Shown piece by piece: positions 1 to 7,251 of a stretch of 10,925 bases of DNA. Numbering within the stretch: the stretch's first letter is position 1; each line of letters opens with the position of its first letter. This DNA is from Acidifodinimicrobium sp049967035 (GTDB lineage: Archaea; Nanobdellota; Nanobdellia; Parvarchaeales; Parvarchaeaceae): assembly GCA_049967035.1 (NCBI GenBank), contig JBMFTM010000018.1, positions 1 through 10,925 on the forward strand, in the 5' to 3' direction. The notes under the pieces are model-generated. The model worked only from the letters and a program-made list of their open reading frames with translations, searched no databases and was not told the DNA's origin. The position numbers and the translations under genes are program-made.

Positions 1-131
1 CACCCCTTCTTAAGATTTTCGAACATAATATTAAATTAGAATTAACAAAGCAATTTAAATATTATATTAAAGCCAAACATTCTATTCAAAAATTAAAGAT
101 ATAGTAAGCTATTAATATGAGTAAAACCAAT
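1..131. other. AT-rich intergenic region upstream of the PadR gene
   Basis: This stretch is strongly AT-rich compared with the genes that follow, and I see no convincing reading frame or RNA gene in it. A TATA-like octamer, TTTAAATA, lies at 54-61, but it is about 125 nt from the nearest start codon, so it would imply a long leader. The closer box at 146-153 is the better promoter for the downstream gene. Whatever lies before position 1 is not visible. Confidence 0.5.
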
Positions 132-168
132 GATATTGTATCTAATTTAGATATCTATTAAAGATATC
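132..168 (+). promoter_or_regulatory. padR-family promoter with overlapping GATA/TATC operator-like repeats
   Basis: TTTAGATA at 146-153 matches the archaeal TATA-box consensus and would place the transcript start near 172-178, just ahead of GGAGGG at 178-183 and the start codon at 187. Three symmetric elements surround it: GATATTGTATC (132-142, arms GATA/TATC), GATATC at 150-155 inside the 10-bp palindrome TAGATATCTA (148-157), and GATATC at 163-168. The middle element overlaps the TATA box, so a protein bound there would block TBP. PadR proteins often repress their own gene at such inverted repeats. Autoregulation here is inferred. Confidence 0.5.
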
Positions 169-186
169 AAACTAGATGGAGGGCAC

Positions 187-666
187 ATGTACGGGAATTT
201 CGGGATAGATTTTGGAAACATGAGTAAATTCCATAGTATGGGGAGAGGATTTGGGTTGAGATACTGGGTTTTGGCGATAGTATCTAACAAGAAAATGAAT
301 GGAGCGGAGATAATGGGGAAGATGAATGAACTTAGCGTAGGATTCTGGAAGCCTTCAGCTGGTAGCCTTTACCCGCTCTTAGCTGACCTTGTAAAGGACG
401 GATATCTAGATGTAGAGGAGAAGGACAACAAGAAATATTATTCTATAACGAAAGAAGGATCAGAGTACCTTGACAACTCATGGTTCCCTTGGAAGGATAT
501 AATCAGGGAGAAATTGAGCCCCGGTAGGGGCTATGACCTCGAGGACACGATCGAAGATATCCAATATCTCTCGCAGTTCCTAATCGATAACAAGGAAAAA
601 TTAAGCAAGGAGAATGTGAACTCGATAAAGGAAACAATCGACAAATTGAAAAGCCTTCTAAACTAA
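187..666 (+). CDS. PadR-family winged-helix transcriptional regulator
   Basis: This is a 159-residue DNA-binding protein of the PadR family, whose members are mostly repressors that bind inverted repeats as dimers. The winged-helix domain spans roughly residues 22-95. The recognition-helix signature P-S-x-G-x-x-Y-P-x-L-x-x-L lies at 56-68, and the wing, with K-K-Y-Y-S-I-T-K-E-G, at 82-91. A C-terminal helical part (about 112-159) is charged and is the likely dimerisation region. The ATG at 187 is preceded by GGAGGG at 178-183, but the spacer is only 3 nt. An internal ATG at 220 (Met12) would remove the Gly/Phe-rich tail and keep the whole domain, so the start is not certain. The gene sits alone behind its own promoter and 87 bp before the EF-2 gene, which has a separate promoter. 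The ligand and targets are unknown; family assignment is firm and self-regulation is inference. Confidence 0.9.
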   Translation: MYGNFGIDFGNMSKFHSMGRGFGLRYWVLAIVSNKKMNGAEIMGKMNELSVGFWKPSAGSLYPLLADLVKDGYLDVEEKDNKKYYSITKEGSEYLDNSWFPWKDIIREKLSPGRGYDLEDTIEDIQYLSQFLIDNKEKLSKENVNSIKETIDKLKSLLN

Positions 667-723
667 TCTTTCCTCCATCGCACCTAAATGGGTCAACATA
701 CGACTGAAGTCCTTTCAGACATA

Positions 724-731
724 TTTATATA
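724..731 (+). promoter_or_regulatory. TATA box of the EF-2 gene (leaderless promoter)
   Basis: TTTATATA starts exactly 30 nt before the A of the EF-2 ATG at 754. Archaeal transcription normally begins about 22-27 nt downstream of the box centre, which here falls on or within a couple of bases of the start codon. No Shine-Dalgarno sequence is present between box and ATG. The message is therefore probably leaderless. Confidence 0.75.
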
Positions 732-753
732 CGATAAAATCTATCAGTAAAAA

Positions 754-2937
754 ATGCCTGAAAAAGAAACACTAGCTGAGAAAGTGATGAGGCTGATGCC
801 ACAGAGGGAGCGGATAAGGAACATCGGCATAATTGCACATATAGATCACGGTAAAACAACCACCGCCGATACACTTCTTGCTGGATGCGGCATGCTTTCT
901 GAGGAGAAAGCTGGAAAGCAGCTTTACTTGGATTCTGAAAAAATAGAGCAAGAAAGGCAGATGACAGTAAAATCCTCCAATGTCAACATGGTATATGAGA
1001 GGGCTGAGGGGGACGAGTATCTCATAAATCTAATCGACACGCCAGGCCATGTCGACTTCGGTGGGCATGTGACCAGAGCAATAAGAGCTATAGATGGTGC
1101 CATCGTTGTTATGGATGCTGTTGAGGGGGTAATGCCACAGACTGAGATGGTCCTAAAGCAGGCGCTTAGGGATAAGGTGAAACCTATACTGTATATAAAC
1201 AAGATAGACAGACTCATAAGCGAACTTAGGCTGAAACCTGAGGAGATGCAAGAACACCTGACAAAACTGATAATCCAGATAAATTCATTCATAAGAGACC
1301 TCGCCCCTGCTGATGTAAGAGATAAATGGCAGGTCAACGTACAGAATAACACTGTGGCATTCGGGGCCTCCAGGGAGAACTGGGCTCTCTCATTCAAGAG
1401 AATGCAGGAAACAAAGCTGTCCTTCAAAGATGTTTATGAAGCTTATACAGCCAACGACAAAGAGAAGATAAAGGAACTCTCAAAGAAAACGCCGGTTTAC
1501 AAGGTCTTACTTGAAATGGTGGTGGACCATCTGCCGAACCCACTTGAAGCACAGAAATACAGGACACCGATAATCTGGCATGGTGACTTGAACAGCGAGG
1601 TTGGAAAATCGCTTATGGCCTGTGATATAAATGGGCCACTGATGGTTTCCATCACAAACATAGAAGTAGATCCACAGGCGGGGGAGATAGCCGTTGGGAG
1701 GATTTTTTCCGGTAAATTAACTCGCGGCCAGGATGTCTTTTTAGTCAGCAGCAAGCAGATCAATAAGGTGCAGCAGATCTACATATGGAAAGGGCCACAG
1801 AAATTCCAGGTGGATGAAGCTACTGCAGGGAACCAGATGGGAATTTCTGGCCTAAAGAACGTTGTAGCAGGTGAAAGCCTTTCCTCCCTTCCAGATGTCA
1901 CGCCTTTCGAACCAGTAAGGCACATACTTGAACCTGTCGTAGTCAAGGCCATAGAAGCAAAAGATCCAAAGGATTTGCCAAAGCTGATAAAGGCGCTTAG
2001 GGATCTATCAATATCGGATGTCACGCTCAAAGTATCAATAAATCCAGAGACTGGGGAGAACCTTATAGCGGGGCTTGGTACGCTGCACCTGGAAGTCGTT
2101 GAAGACAAGCTTCGAAGGACGTATGGCGTGGATATAGTGACATCCCAGCCCATCGTCGTTTATAAGGAGAGCATAACAACAAAGAGCCCGGTTGTTGAAG
2201 GCAAGTCTCCTAACAAGCACAACAAGTTCTACATATATGTTGAGCCCCTTCCGCAACCGATAATAGACTTACTGGAGGCCGGAGAGATAAACATAAACAA
2301 AAGCAAGGGAATAAGCATGGAAGACAGGAAAAAATTGGAGGACGCGGGGATGGACAAAGACGCTGCCAAGAAAGTGGTGGCGACCTATGGCGACAATATA
2401 TTCATGGATGCCACTAGGGGGATTGTACACATCGGAGAAGTGATAGACATGTGCGTAGAAGCCTTCAATGAAGTCATGAAAAACGGGCCCCAAGCCAAGG
2501 AAGAGGTGATGGGTGTGCAGGTTGTACTCGCTGATACGGTACTTCATGAGGATGCTATACATAGAGGTCCGGCACAGGTCATCCCAGCTGTAAGGGATGC
2601 AATAAAGGAGGCAATGATGAACGCAAACCCAGTTCTTCTGGAGCCGATACAGCAGATAAGGGTTGATCTTCCGATGAAATATGTTGGAAACGTTAGCACC
2701 CTTATACAGTCAAAGAGAGGACTAATTGACGAGGTCAAAGAGGAAGGCGACAAAGGCGTGATAATCGCAGAGCAGCCGGTCGCTTCTACATTCGATTTCA
2801 CAAATGAATTAAGATCAGCCACCGAAGGGAGAGGCTCATGGTCCCTGGCCGGCGAGAAGTTCAGAAAGCTGCCAAAAGATCTTTACGAGCAGATACTCAA
2901 GCAGATAAGGGAAAGAAAGGGCATACAAAGTTCTTAG
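754..2937 (+). CDS. fusA: Translation elongation factor 2 (aEF-2)
   Basis: This is the GTPase that drives ribosomal translocation. At 727 residues it has the usual length for archaeal EF-2. G1 is A-H-I-D-H-G-K-T-T at 28-36, G3 is D-T-P-G-H at 95-99, and G4 is N-K-I-D at 149-152. The switch I segment reads R-Q-M-T-V rather than the common R-G-I-T-I; the key threonine is kept, and I recall a similar form in crenarchaeal EF-2, so this looks like a lineage variant and not a defect. In domain IV the tip loop D-A-I-H-R-G-P-A-Q carries His603, the residue converted to diphthamide in archaea and eukaryotes. The gene lies outside any visible str operon (no rpsL, rpsG or tuf nearby) and has its own TATA box 30 nt before the ATG, with no ribosome binding site. 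The AsnRS gene follows after 31 bp behind another promoter. Confidence 0.98.
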   Translation: MPEKETLAEKVMRLMPQRERIRNIGIIAHIDHGKTTTADTLLAGCGMLSEEKAGKQLYLDSEKIEQERQMTVKSSNVNMVYERAEGDEYLINLIDTPGHVDFGGHVTRAIRAIDGAIVVMDAVEGVMPQTEMVLKQALRDKVKPILYINKIDRLISELRLKPEEMQEHLTKLIIQINSFIRDLAPADVRDKWQVNVQNNTVAFGASRENWALSFKRMQETKLSFKDVYEAYTANDKEKIKELSKKTPVYKVLLEMVVDHLPNPLEAQKYRTPIIWHGDLNSEVGKSLMACDINGPLMVSITNIEVDPQAGEIAVGRIFSGKLTRGQDVFLVSSKQINKVQQIYIWKGPQKFQVDEATAGNQMGISGLKNVVAGESLSSLPDVTPFEPVRHILEPVVVKAIEAKDPKDLPKLIKALRDLSISDVTLKVSINPETGENLIAGLGTLHLEVVEDKLRRTYGVDIVTSQPIVVYKESITTKSPVVEGKSPNKHNKFYIYVEPLPQPIIDLLEAGEININKSKGISMEDRKKLEDAGMDKDAAKKVVATYGDNIFMDATRGIVHIGEVIDMCVEAFNEVMKNGPQAKEEVMGVQVVLADTVLHEDAIHRGPAQVIPAVRDAIKEAMMNANPVLLEPIQQIRVDLPMKYVGNVSTLIQSKRGLIDEVKEEGDKGVIIAEQPVASTFDFTNELRSATEGRGSWSLAGEKFRKLPKDLYEQILKQIRERKGIQSS

Positions 2938-2938
2938 A

Positions 2939-2946
2939 TTTATATT
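2939..2946 (+). promoter_or_regulatory. TATA box of asnS (leaderless promoter)
   Basis: TTTATATT begins one base after the EF-2 stop codon and lies 30 nt before the asnS ATG at 2969, the same spacing as for EF-2. No Shine-Dalgarno sequence intervenes. This suggests a separate leaderless transcript for asnS, with possible additional read-through from EF-2. Confidence 0.65.
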
Positions 2947-2968
2947 CTAAAATTTTCCTATAATCTTA

Positions 2969-4252
2969 ATGGTACTGATAAAGGATGTCCTGTCGCCGGA
3001 ACATGAGGGGAAGACGGTCAGCCTTAAGGGGTTTGCCAATTCAGTAAGAAAGGGCAAAAACAACATCTTTATAATGCTCAGGGACCCGACCGGCCTTATA
3101 CAGTGCGTGTCACATGCTGGTGAGCCGTCATTTGAATCCGCAGACAAGATCACAAGAGAGTCCTCCTTAGAGGTCGAAGGCACGATAAAACAGGACCAGA
3201 GAGCTGAGGGAGGGTATGAGCTTCACATCAGCAGCATGAAGATATTCGGACTCGCGGAGCCTTTTCCACTGAAAAAGGGGCACAGCAAAGTCTACTTATT
3301 TGACAACCGCCATCTGTGGTTTAGAAGCGTCAGGGTGACGGCTATAATGAAGATTAGATCGACAGTCTTCGAGAGCATCCACTCTTTCTTCAAGGAGAAT
3401 GGATTCTATGAGATACAGTCCCCCTCGTTCGTCGGAGGCAGCGTAGAGGGCGGCTCTACACTGTTTAATGTCGACTACTTCGGCAAGAAAGCCTACCTTA
3501 CGCAGAGCTGGCAGCTGTATGCGGAGGCGATGGTTGATTCCCTTTGGAAGATCTACACTGTCGCACCTTCATTCAGAGCCGAAAAGAGCCGAACATGGAG
3601 GCACCTTACAGAGTTCTGGCATGCTGAGGCTGAAATTGCTTTCGCTGACAACAGCGATGTGATGGATATAGAGGAGAAATTAGTAAAATACATAGTCAAG
3701 AGCGTGCTGGAAAAGAATCAAAGAGAGCTGCAGATCCTCAAAAGAGACACAAGGGTACTCGAAGACACCGTGAACAAGCCATTTCCAAGGATGAAATATG
3801 AGGAGGTAATCGACTTAGCGAACAAGAATGGATTGAAGCTTGAATACGGCGCCGACCTTGGTTCAGACGAAGAGAGGGTGATAACTGCTAAGCTTGACAC
3901 ACCTATATTCGCCATGAACTATCCTGCTAAGCTCAAGCCTTTTTACCACAAGCCTGACCCAAAGGATCCATCGCATGTGCTTTGCAATGATCTGCTCGCA
4001 CCCGAGGGATACGGGGAGATAGTCGGCGCTGGGCAGAGGGTCGATGACAAGGAAACACTGCTCAAGAGGATAGAGGAAGAGGGGCTCGACATAAAAGACT
4101 ATGAATGGTACATTGATCTGAGAAGATACGGGGCGATACCACACTCTGGCTTCGGCTTAGGTGTAGATAGACTGGTTATGTGGATATGCAAGCTCCCGCA
4201 CATAGCTTATGCCGTGCCTTTCCCAAGGACGATGAGGAGAATCAAGCCATAA
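2969..4252 (+). CDS. asnS: Asparaginyl-tRNA synthetase (class II)
   Basis: This enzyme charges tRNA-Asn with asparagine using ATP, in the cytoplasm. The 427-residue protein has an N-terminal OB-fold anticodon-binding domain (about 15-95) and a class IIb catalytic core. Motif 1 lies around 145-155. Motif 2 is F-R-A-E-K-S-R-T at 202-209, followed by R-H-L-T-E-F at 211-216. Motif 3 is G-F-G-L-G-V-D-R at 394-401. The E-G-G-S-T-L-F segment (160-166) and the S-R-T-W-R-H-L-T-E-F-W form of motif 2 match archaeal AsnRS better than archaeal AspRS, which typically has a H-N-T-R-R-H-L-N-E-type motif 2. The closeness to AspRS is the main source of doubt. Direct charging would make the Asp-tRNA-Asn amidotransferase route unnecessary for asparagine. 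The gene has its own TATA box, and the HIT gene follows 24 bp downstream with no visible promoter, so the two are probably co-transcribed. Confidence 0.92.
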   Translation: MVLIKDVLSPEHEGKTVSLKGFANSVRKGKNNIFIMLRDPTGLIQCVSHAGEPSFESADKITRESSLEVEGTIKQDQRAEGGYELHISSMKIFGLAEPFPLKKGHSKVYLFDNRHLWFRSVRVTAIMKIRSTVFESIHSFFKENGFYEIQSPSFVGGSVEGGSTLFNVDYFGKKAYLTQSWQLYAEAMVDSLWKIYTVAPSFRAEKSRTWRHLTEFWHAEAEIAFADNSDVMDIEEKLVKYIVKSVLEKNQRELQILKRDTRVLEDTVNKPFPRMKYEEVIDLANKNGLKLEYGADLGSDEERVITAKLDTPIFAMNYPAKLKPFYHKPDPKDPSHVLCNDLLAPEGYGEIVGAGQRVDDKETLLKRIEEEGLDIKDYEWYIDLRRYGAIPHSGFGLGVDRLVMWICKLPHIAYAVPFPRTMRRIKP

Positions 4253-4263
4253 AGTGGCATTTT

Positions 4264-4270
4264 GGGGGAT
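4264..4270 (+). promoter_or_regulatory. Shine-Dalgarno-like site that sets the HIT start
   Basis: GGGGGAT lies 6 nt before the ATG at 4277 and could pair with the anti-Shine-Dalgarno CCUCC with one G-U wobble. It favours that ATG over the in-frame TTG at 4262, which would have this site inside its coding region. An SD-led start fits a gene internal to an operon, in contrast with the leaderless first genes. Confidence 0.45.
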
Positions 4271-4276
4271 AATGAG

Positions 4277-4747
4277 ATGGAGTGTGTATTTTGCGATAAA
4301 GAAACCATAGAGAGGGAAAAATTCTACGAAGATGAACACTACTACGCTATATACAATCTAAGGCCATTCCTACCTGGTCATTCCCTTGTGGTTCCTAAGA
4401 GACATGTAGAAGATATGGCCGGGCTAAACCAAAGGGAAAGAGAAGACCTTGTCAGCTTCCTAAACAGGGCTATTTTCATAGCACTTAAGTTCGCTGAAGC
4501 TGACAGTTACGACCTCATACTTCAGCAGGGGGAGATTGCCGGCAGGAGCATAGCGCACCTGCATTTCCATATAATCCCTAGGAAAGAGGGGGACAAAGTC
4601 AATCAAAGCAAAAAGGAGTGGCTTTACGAGTTCAACAAGAATGAGGTTTACGGTAGAAACTTGACTGAAGGAGAGATGAGCACGGCAGTGAACAAGGCTA
4701 AAAGCATTGCAAAGGCATATGACTCAGAACTTAGGGCGCTGATGTGA
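4277..4747 (+). CDS. HIT-family nucleotide hydrolase/transferase
   Basis: This is a 156-residue histidine-triad protein, a family that cleaves nucleoside phosphoramidates, acyl-adenylates or dinucleoside polyphosphates. The triad H-L-H-F-H is at 94-98 within A-H-L-H-F-H-I-I-P-R; His96 is the expected nucleophile. Two cysteines near the start (Cys3 and Cys6, C-V-F-C) resemble the zinc-binding pair of many prokaryotic HIT proteins. L-P-G-H-S-L-V-V-P (32-40) is the usual core strand. I chose the ATG at 4277 because the protein then begins M-E-C-x-F-C, as is common in the family, and has an SD-like site. A TTG at 4262 would add five residues. The gene follows asnS by 24 bp and precedes a glycosyltransferase by 19 bp. 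Hint proteins are known to hydrolyse aminoacyl-adenylates made by synthetases, so a role next to AsnRS is plausible but unproven. Confidence 0.92.
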   Translation: MECVFCDKETIEREKFYEDEHYYAIYNLRPFLPGHSLVVPKRHVEDMAGLNQREREDLVSFLNRAIFIALKFAEADSYDLILQQGEIAGRSIAHLHFHIIPRKEGDKVNQSKKEWLYEFNKNEVYGRNLTEGEMSTAVNKAKSIAKAYDSELRALM

Positions 4748-4766
4748 AAGAGCACGGCAACAAAAT

Positions 4767-5783
4767 ATGACTAAAACAAAAAAACATGATGAGTATGTAG
4801 TTATTCCTACGTTCAAAGAAGCGGATAACTTGAAAATCCTTTTACCCCTTCTAAGAAGGTATAAAGTTGTGATAGTCGACGACAACTCAAACGATGGGAC
4901 GGTTCAGATATGCAGAAGATTCAAGAATGTAAGGCTTATCGTCAGAGCTGGCAAGATGGGCTTAGCCACCGCGGTCATGGATGGAATAAATAGCATAAAG
5001 GACAGAGACGCAAAGATAGTGGTGACCGATGCAGATTTTGAGCATGACTATTCTAGGATACCGGACTTCTTCAGGATGCTAGATGACTACGACTTCGTAG
5101 AAGGCGTTAAAGTTGGCGACAGAATATTCGGGAGAGGGTTTATATCAAACTCCGGAAGATACATCTTGAGGATGATGGTGCCTGAAACTGCATGGCTTAG
5201 GGACCCAATGTCCGGTTTCTTCGGGTTCAGGCTAGACAAGGTCGACTTAAGTTCGGTTAAACCTATCGGATACAAGATAATGCTGGATATATTCATGAAT
5301 CTTAAAAAAGGCAGCAGAAAAGCGCATTTGGAGTACAGATACGGAAGGAGGGAGAGGGGGCGGTCCAAACTTAGCTTAAAAGTCGTGCTTGAGTTCCTTA
5401 TACAGGTTGCAAGGCTCAACAAGATGCGCTTTCTAATCTTCCTCACGATAGGGGTCGCGGGTATATTCATCAATGAGGGGCTGCTGTACGTCTTTTATCA
5501 GTTCATGAGCCTTTTCCTTGCCCTTGTCCTCGCAATTGTCATATCCACCGTTATAAACTTCCTGCTTAACCATTACATAACCTTCAAGGCAAGGGCAAAC
5601 ATGCTCTATGCGCTGATTAAGTTCTCCATCATAACCGCTGCGGGTGGGCTGATAAACCTCTTCATCGCATTTTACCTGTCCTATGTCATAATGTACCTTG
5701 TAGCGAACTTCATCGGCATATGCGCCGCATTCATATTCAAGTACTTCTTTTCCGAGAACTTCATATGGAAAACAGAAAGTTAA
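4767..5783 (+). CDS. Polyprenyl-phosphate sugar synthase (DPM1-like GT2) fused to GtrA membrane domain
   Basis: This 338-residue enzyme probably moves a sugar, most likely mannose, from a nucleotide donor to dolichyl or another polyprenyl phosphate on the cytoplasmic face. The GT-A domain covers about 8-215: V-D-D-N-S at 37-41 binds nucleotide, D-A-D at 88-90 is the metal-binding DXD, R-D-P-M-S-G is at 145-150, and the R-R-E-R-G-R-S-K-L-S segment (194-203) fits the G-x-S-K-L-S motif typical of dolichol-phosphate mannose synthases. The C-terminal part (about 220-332) holds four predicted membrane helices (about 221-243, 247-268, 281-303, 306-327) of GtrA type. This architecture matches the structurally known Pyrococcus furiosus DPMS. 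The ATG is 19 bp after the HIT stop with no clear SD. The next gene begins inside its 3' end. Sugar specificity cannot be read from sequence; glucose or another hexose is possible. Confidence 0.88.
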   Translation: MTKTKKHDEYVVIPTFKEADNLKILLPLLRRYKVVIVDDNSNDGTVQICRRFKNVRLIVRAGKMGLATAVMDGINSIKDRDAKIVVTDADFEHDYSRIPDFFRMLDDYDFVEGVKVGDRIFGRGFISNSGRYILRMMVPETAWLRDPMSGFFGFRLDKVDLSSVKPIGYKIMLDIFMNLKKGSRKAHLEYRYGRRERGRSKLSLKVVLEFLIQVARLNKMRFLIFLTIGVAGIFINEGLLYVFYQFMSLFLALVLAIVISTVINFLLNHYITFKARANMLYALIKFSIITAAGGLINLFIAFYLSYVIMYLVANFIGICAAFIFKYFFSENFIWKTES

Positions 5784-7243
5784 AGAGGGCTGCCAATGCT
5801 AATGAGAGGCTCAGCTTGATCTCTAAGGCATTGTACAGGTATAGGACCTACATCATCTTAGCTTACTTCCTTTTACTTGTCTTATTTTTCTCCCTGCAGT
5901 TTAATTTGCTGCAGAACTGGGACATGATAGTGAGGGTACTGAACGCAAACTACCTATTCCACAATGGTTTCTACTTCGAGAACCAGAGGGCCCTTCTTGA
6001 AAGCTTTGTGATTGGCCTGCTCTCATACCCGCTTGGCGGCTACGCCGTCTACGGCTTCCTCGCAGTCGCAACGATCCTCCTAATGTACGCCCTCTATGGC
6101 TTCTCAAAGGCTTTCAAGATAGAATTCCTGATATTGATGCTTGCTTTTTTCAATCCATTAACAGTGATGTACATCGCTAAGAACGGTTCTGAGATCTTCC
6201 TTATCTCCTTCCTTCTCCTTTACCTGGCGGCTATAAAGAGGAGAAGATACTCTGCCGGGCTATTCCTGGCTCTTGCTTTCCTCTCAAAGTACGATGCGCT
6301 TTACTTTTCTCCACTGCTTCTTTTTCTTATTCTAAACGGGAGGGTCTCAGACTCCATAAAGAGGATACTGGTCTCTATCGCCGTGTTCCTAGTGTCTCTT
6401 ATCCCCTACTTTGTCTATAACCTGCTCACTTATGGCAATGCGATTTACACTTTTGCCCTGTCCTATCTATATTACTTAAATGTGGGAGCATTGCCTAGCT
6501 TCAACTATACCGGGTTAATAGAGCTGTTGATCCCTTTAGCTCTTGCCATGTTCATATTCTCAAGCAAGAAAAACAGGTGGGAGTTCAGTAGAAAAGCTAA
6601 GAGATTGAAATTTGAACTATCCCTGCTTTCCGCCTCGTTTATAATAGGCTTGTACACATACTTCGCTGCAAATGGCTTTTTCCTGAATAATCTTGGTGTG
6701 TACAGATTCGCGCTCCTTCCAACTTCCCTCCTTTCAGTGATCATACTTTTGTTCTCCAACAAGGAAGACCTACTTAAAATCTTTATATTCTCGGCTTTAT
6801 CGATGATTCTAGCCTTCTATCTCCTGGCCTCTTCAATACCAGCTTACTCGCCACTATCGATTGCGTACGAAGCCAAATCGCTATTTGTGTCCTTGTATAA
6901 CACAACAAACTGCACTGTCATGTCAAATGACTGGGTTTACCTAGACTATGCGGGGTTGCCTGCGTCACCGATACTACCTACGCCAGGATATAACGACACG
7001 CCGATAATAAGCTTAGGCGTGACTAACACTAGCTTGCCGCTCATAAAATCAAAGGGAAACATATACCTGTACGGGTATGGGTATTGCCGGGAGCACAAGG
7101 TACAGTCTAATTTCCTTACTGATTATAATGCGATCCTAAAGAGCAGGAATGCTACGCTTATTCCAGATGACCCATGCGATTGGCTGTTTAATGAAAAGCT
7201 GAAGTCGAATATGCTACTTGAAATCTGTGAGAAACTAACTTGA
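5765..7243 (+). CDS. Polytopic membrane protein, GT-C-type glycosyltransferase candidate
   Basis: From the ATG at 5765 this is a 492-residue protein with a basic cytoplasmic N-terminus, about ten or eleven hydrophobic segments between residues 29 and 358, and a soluble C-terminal part (about 360-492). The first outside loop contains N-W-D (51-53), whose acidic residue sits where GT-C enzymes keep a catalytic Asp, and L-A-L-A-F-L-S-K-Y-D-A-L (168-179) resembles segments of GT39/GT83-like membrane transferases. I know no exact family for it. The C-terminal part carries five N-glycosylation sequons (Asn379, 382, 410, 421, 462) and four cysteines (383, 441, 471, 488), consistent with an extracytoplasmic location. 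The start codon overlaps the preceding synthase gene by 19 nt, suggesting translational coupling. An upstream in-frame start at 5720 would lie deep in that gene and is unlikely. Using a lipid-linked sugar made by its partner is the likely role, but is inferred. Confidence 0.7.
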   Translation: MENRKLKRAANANERLSLISKALYRYRTYIILAYFLLLVLFFSLQFNLLQNWDMIVRVLNANYLFHNGFYFENQRALLESFVIGLLSYPLGGYAVYGFLAVATILLMYALYGFSKAFKIEFLILMLAFFNPLTVMYIAKNGSEIFLISFLLLYLAAIKRRRYSAGLFLALAFLSKYDALYFSPLLLFLILNGRVSDSIKRILVSIAVFLVSLIPYFVYNLLTYGNAIYTFALSYLYYLNVGALPSFNYTGLIELLIPLALAMFIFSSKKNRWEFSRKAKRLKFELSLLSASFIIGLYTYFAANGFFLNNLGVYRFALLPTSLLSVIILLFSNKEDLLKIFIFSALSMILAFYLLASSIPAYSPLSIAYEAKSLFVSLYNTTNCTVMSNDWVYLDYAGLPASPILPTPGYNDTPIISLGVTNTSLPLIKSKGNIYLYGYGYCREHKVQSNFLTDYNAILKSRNATLIPDDPCDWLFNEKLKSNMLLEICEKLT

Positions 7244-7251
7244 ACGGTTCA
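7241..7251. repeat. Palindrome joining two convergent stop codons
   Basis: TGAACGGTTCA is a perfect inverted repeat with 5-bp arms and a single central base. Its left TGA is the stop of the rightward GT-C-like gene and its right TCA is the complement of the TGA stop of the leftward thioredoxin-like gene. It is the whole junction between the two runs; I see no T-tract of five or more right after either stop. Confidence 0.6.

Noticed and set aside
1..186. Possible RNA gene or CRISPR leader in the AT-rich start of the window
   Set aside because: No repeats with regular spacers, no cloverleaf and no GC-rich structured segment could be found; only promoter-like elements are supported.
667..753. 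Small gene between the PadR and EF-2 genes
   Set aside because: The 87 bp contain the EF-2 TATA box and no reading frame with a start signal worth reporting. The pyrimidine run after the PadR stop is too weak to call a terminator.
924..1427. Long open frame antisense to EF-2 (167 codons)
   Set aside because: It lies wholly inside a certain gene and reads as a low-complexity Ser/Ile/Leu-rich translation with no domain. It is explained by codon bias of the sense strand. The other antisense frames within EF-2, asnS, the synthase and the GT-C-like gene were rejected for the same reason.
4262..4276. TTG start for the HIT gene
   Set aside because: The SD-like GGGGGAT would lie inside the coding region, and the ATG at 4277 gives the M-E-C-x-F-C start common in the family.
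5720..5764. Upstream start for the GT-C-like gene
   Set aside because: It would add 15 residues read out of frame from the end of the GtrA domain. The ATG at 5765 gives a short overlap and a typical basic N-terminus.
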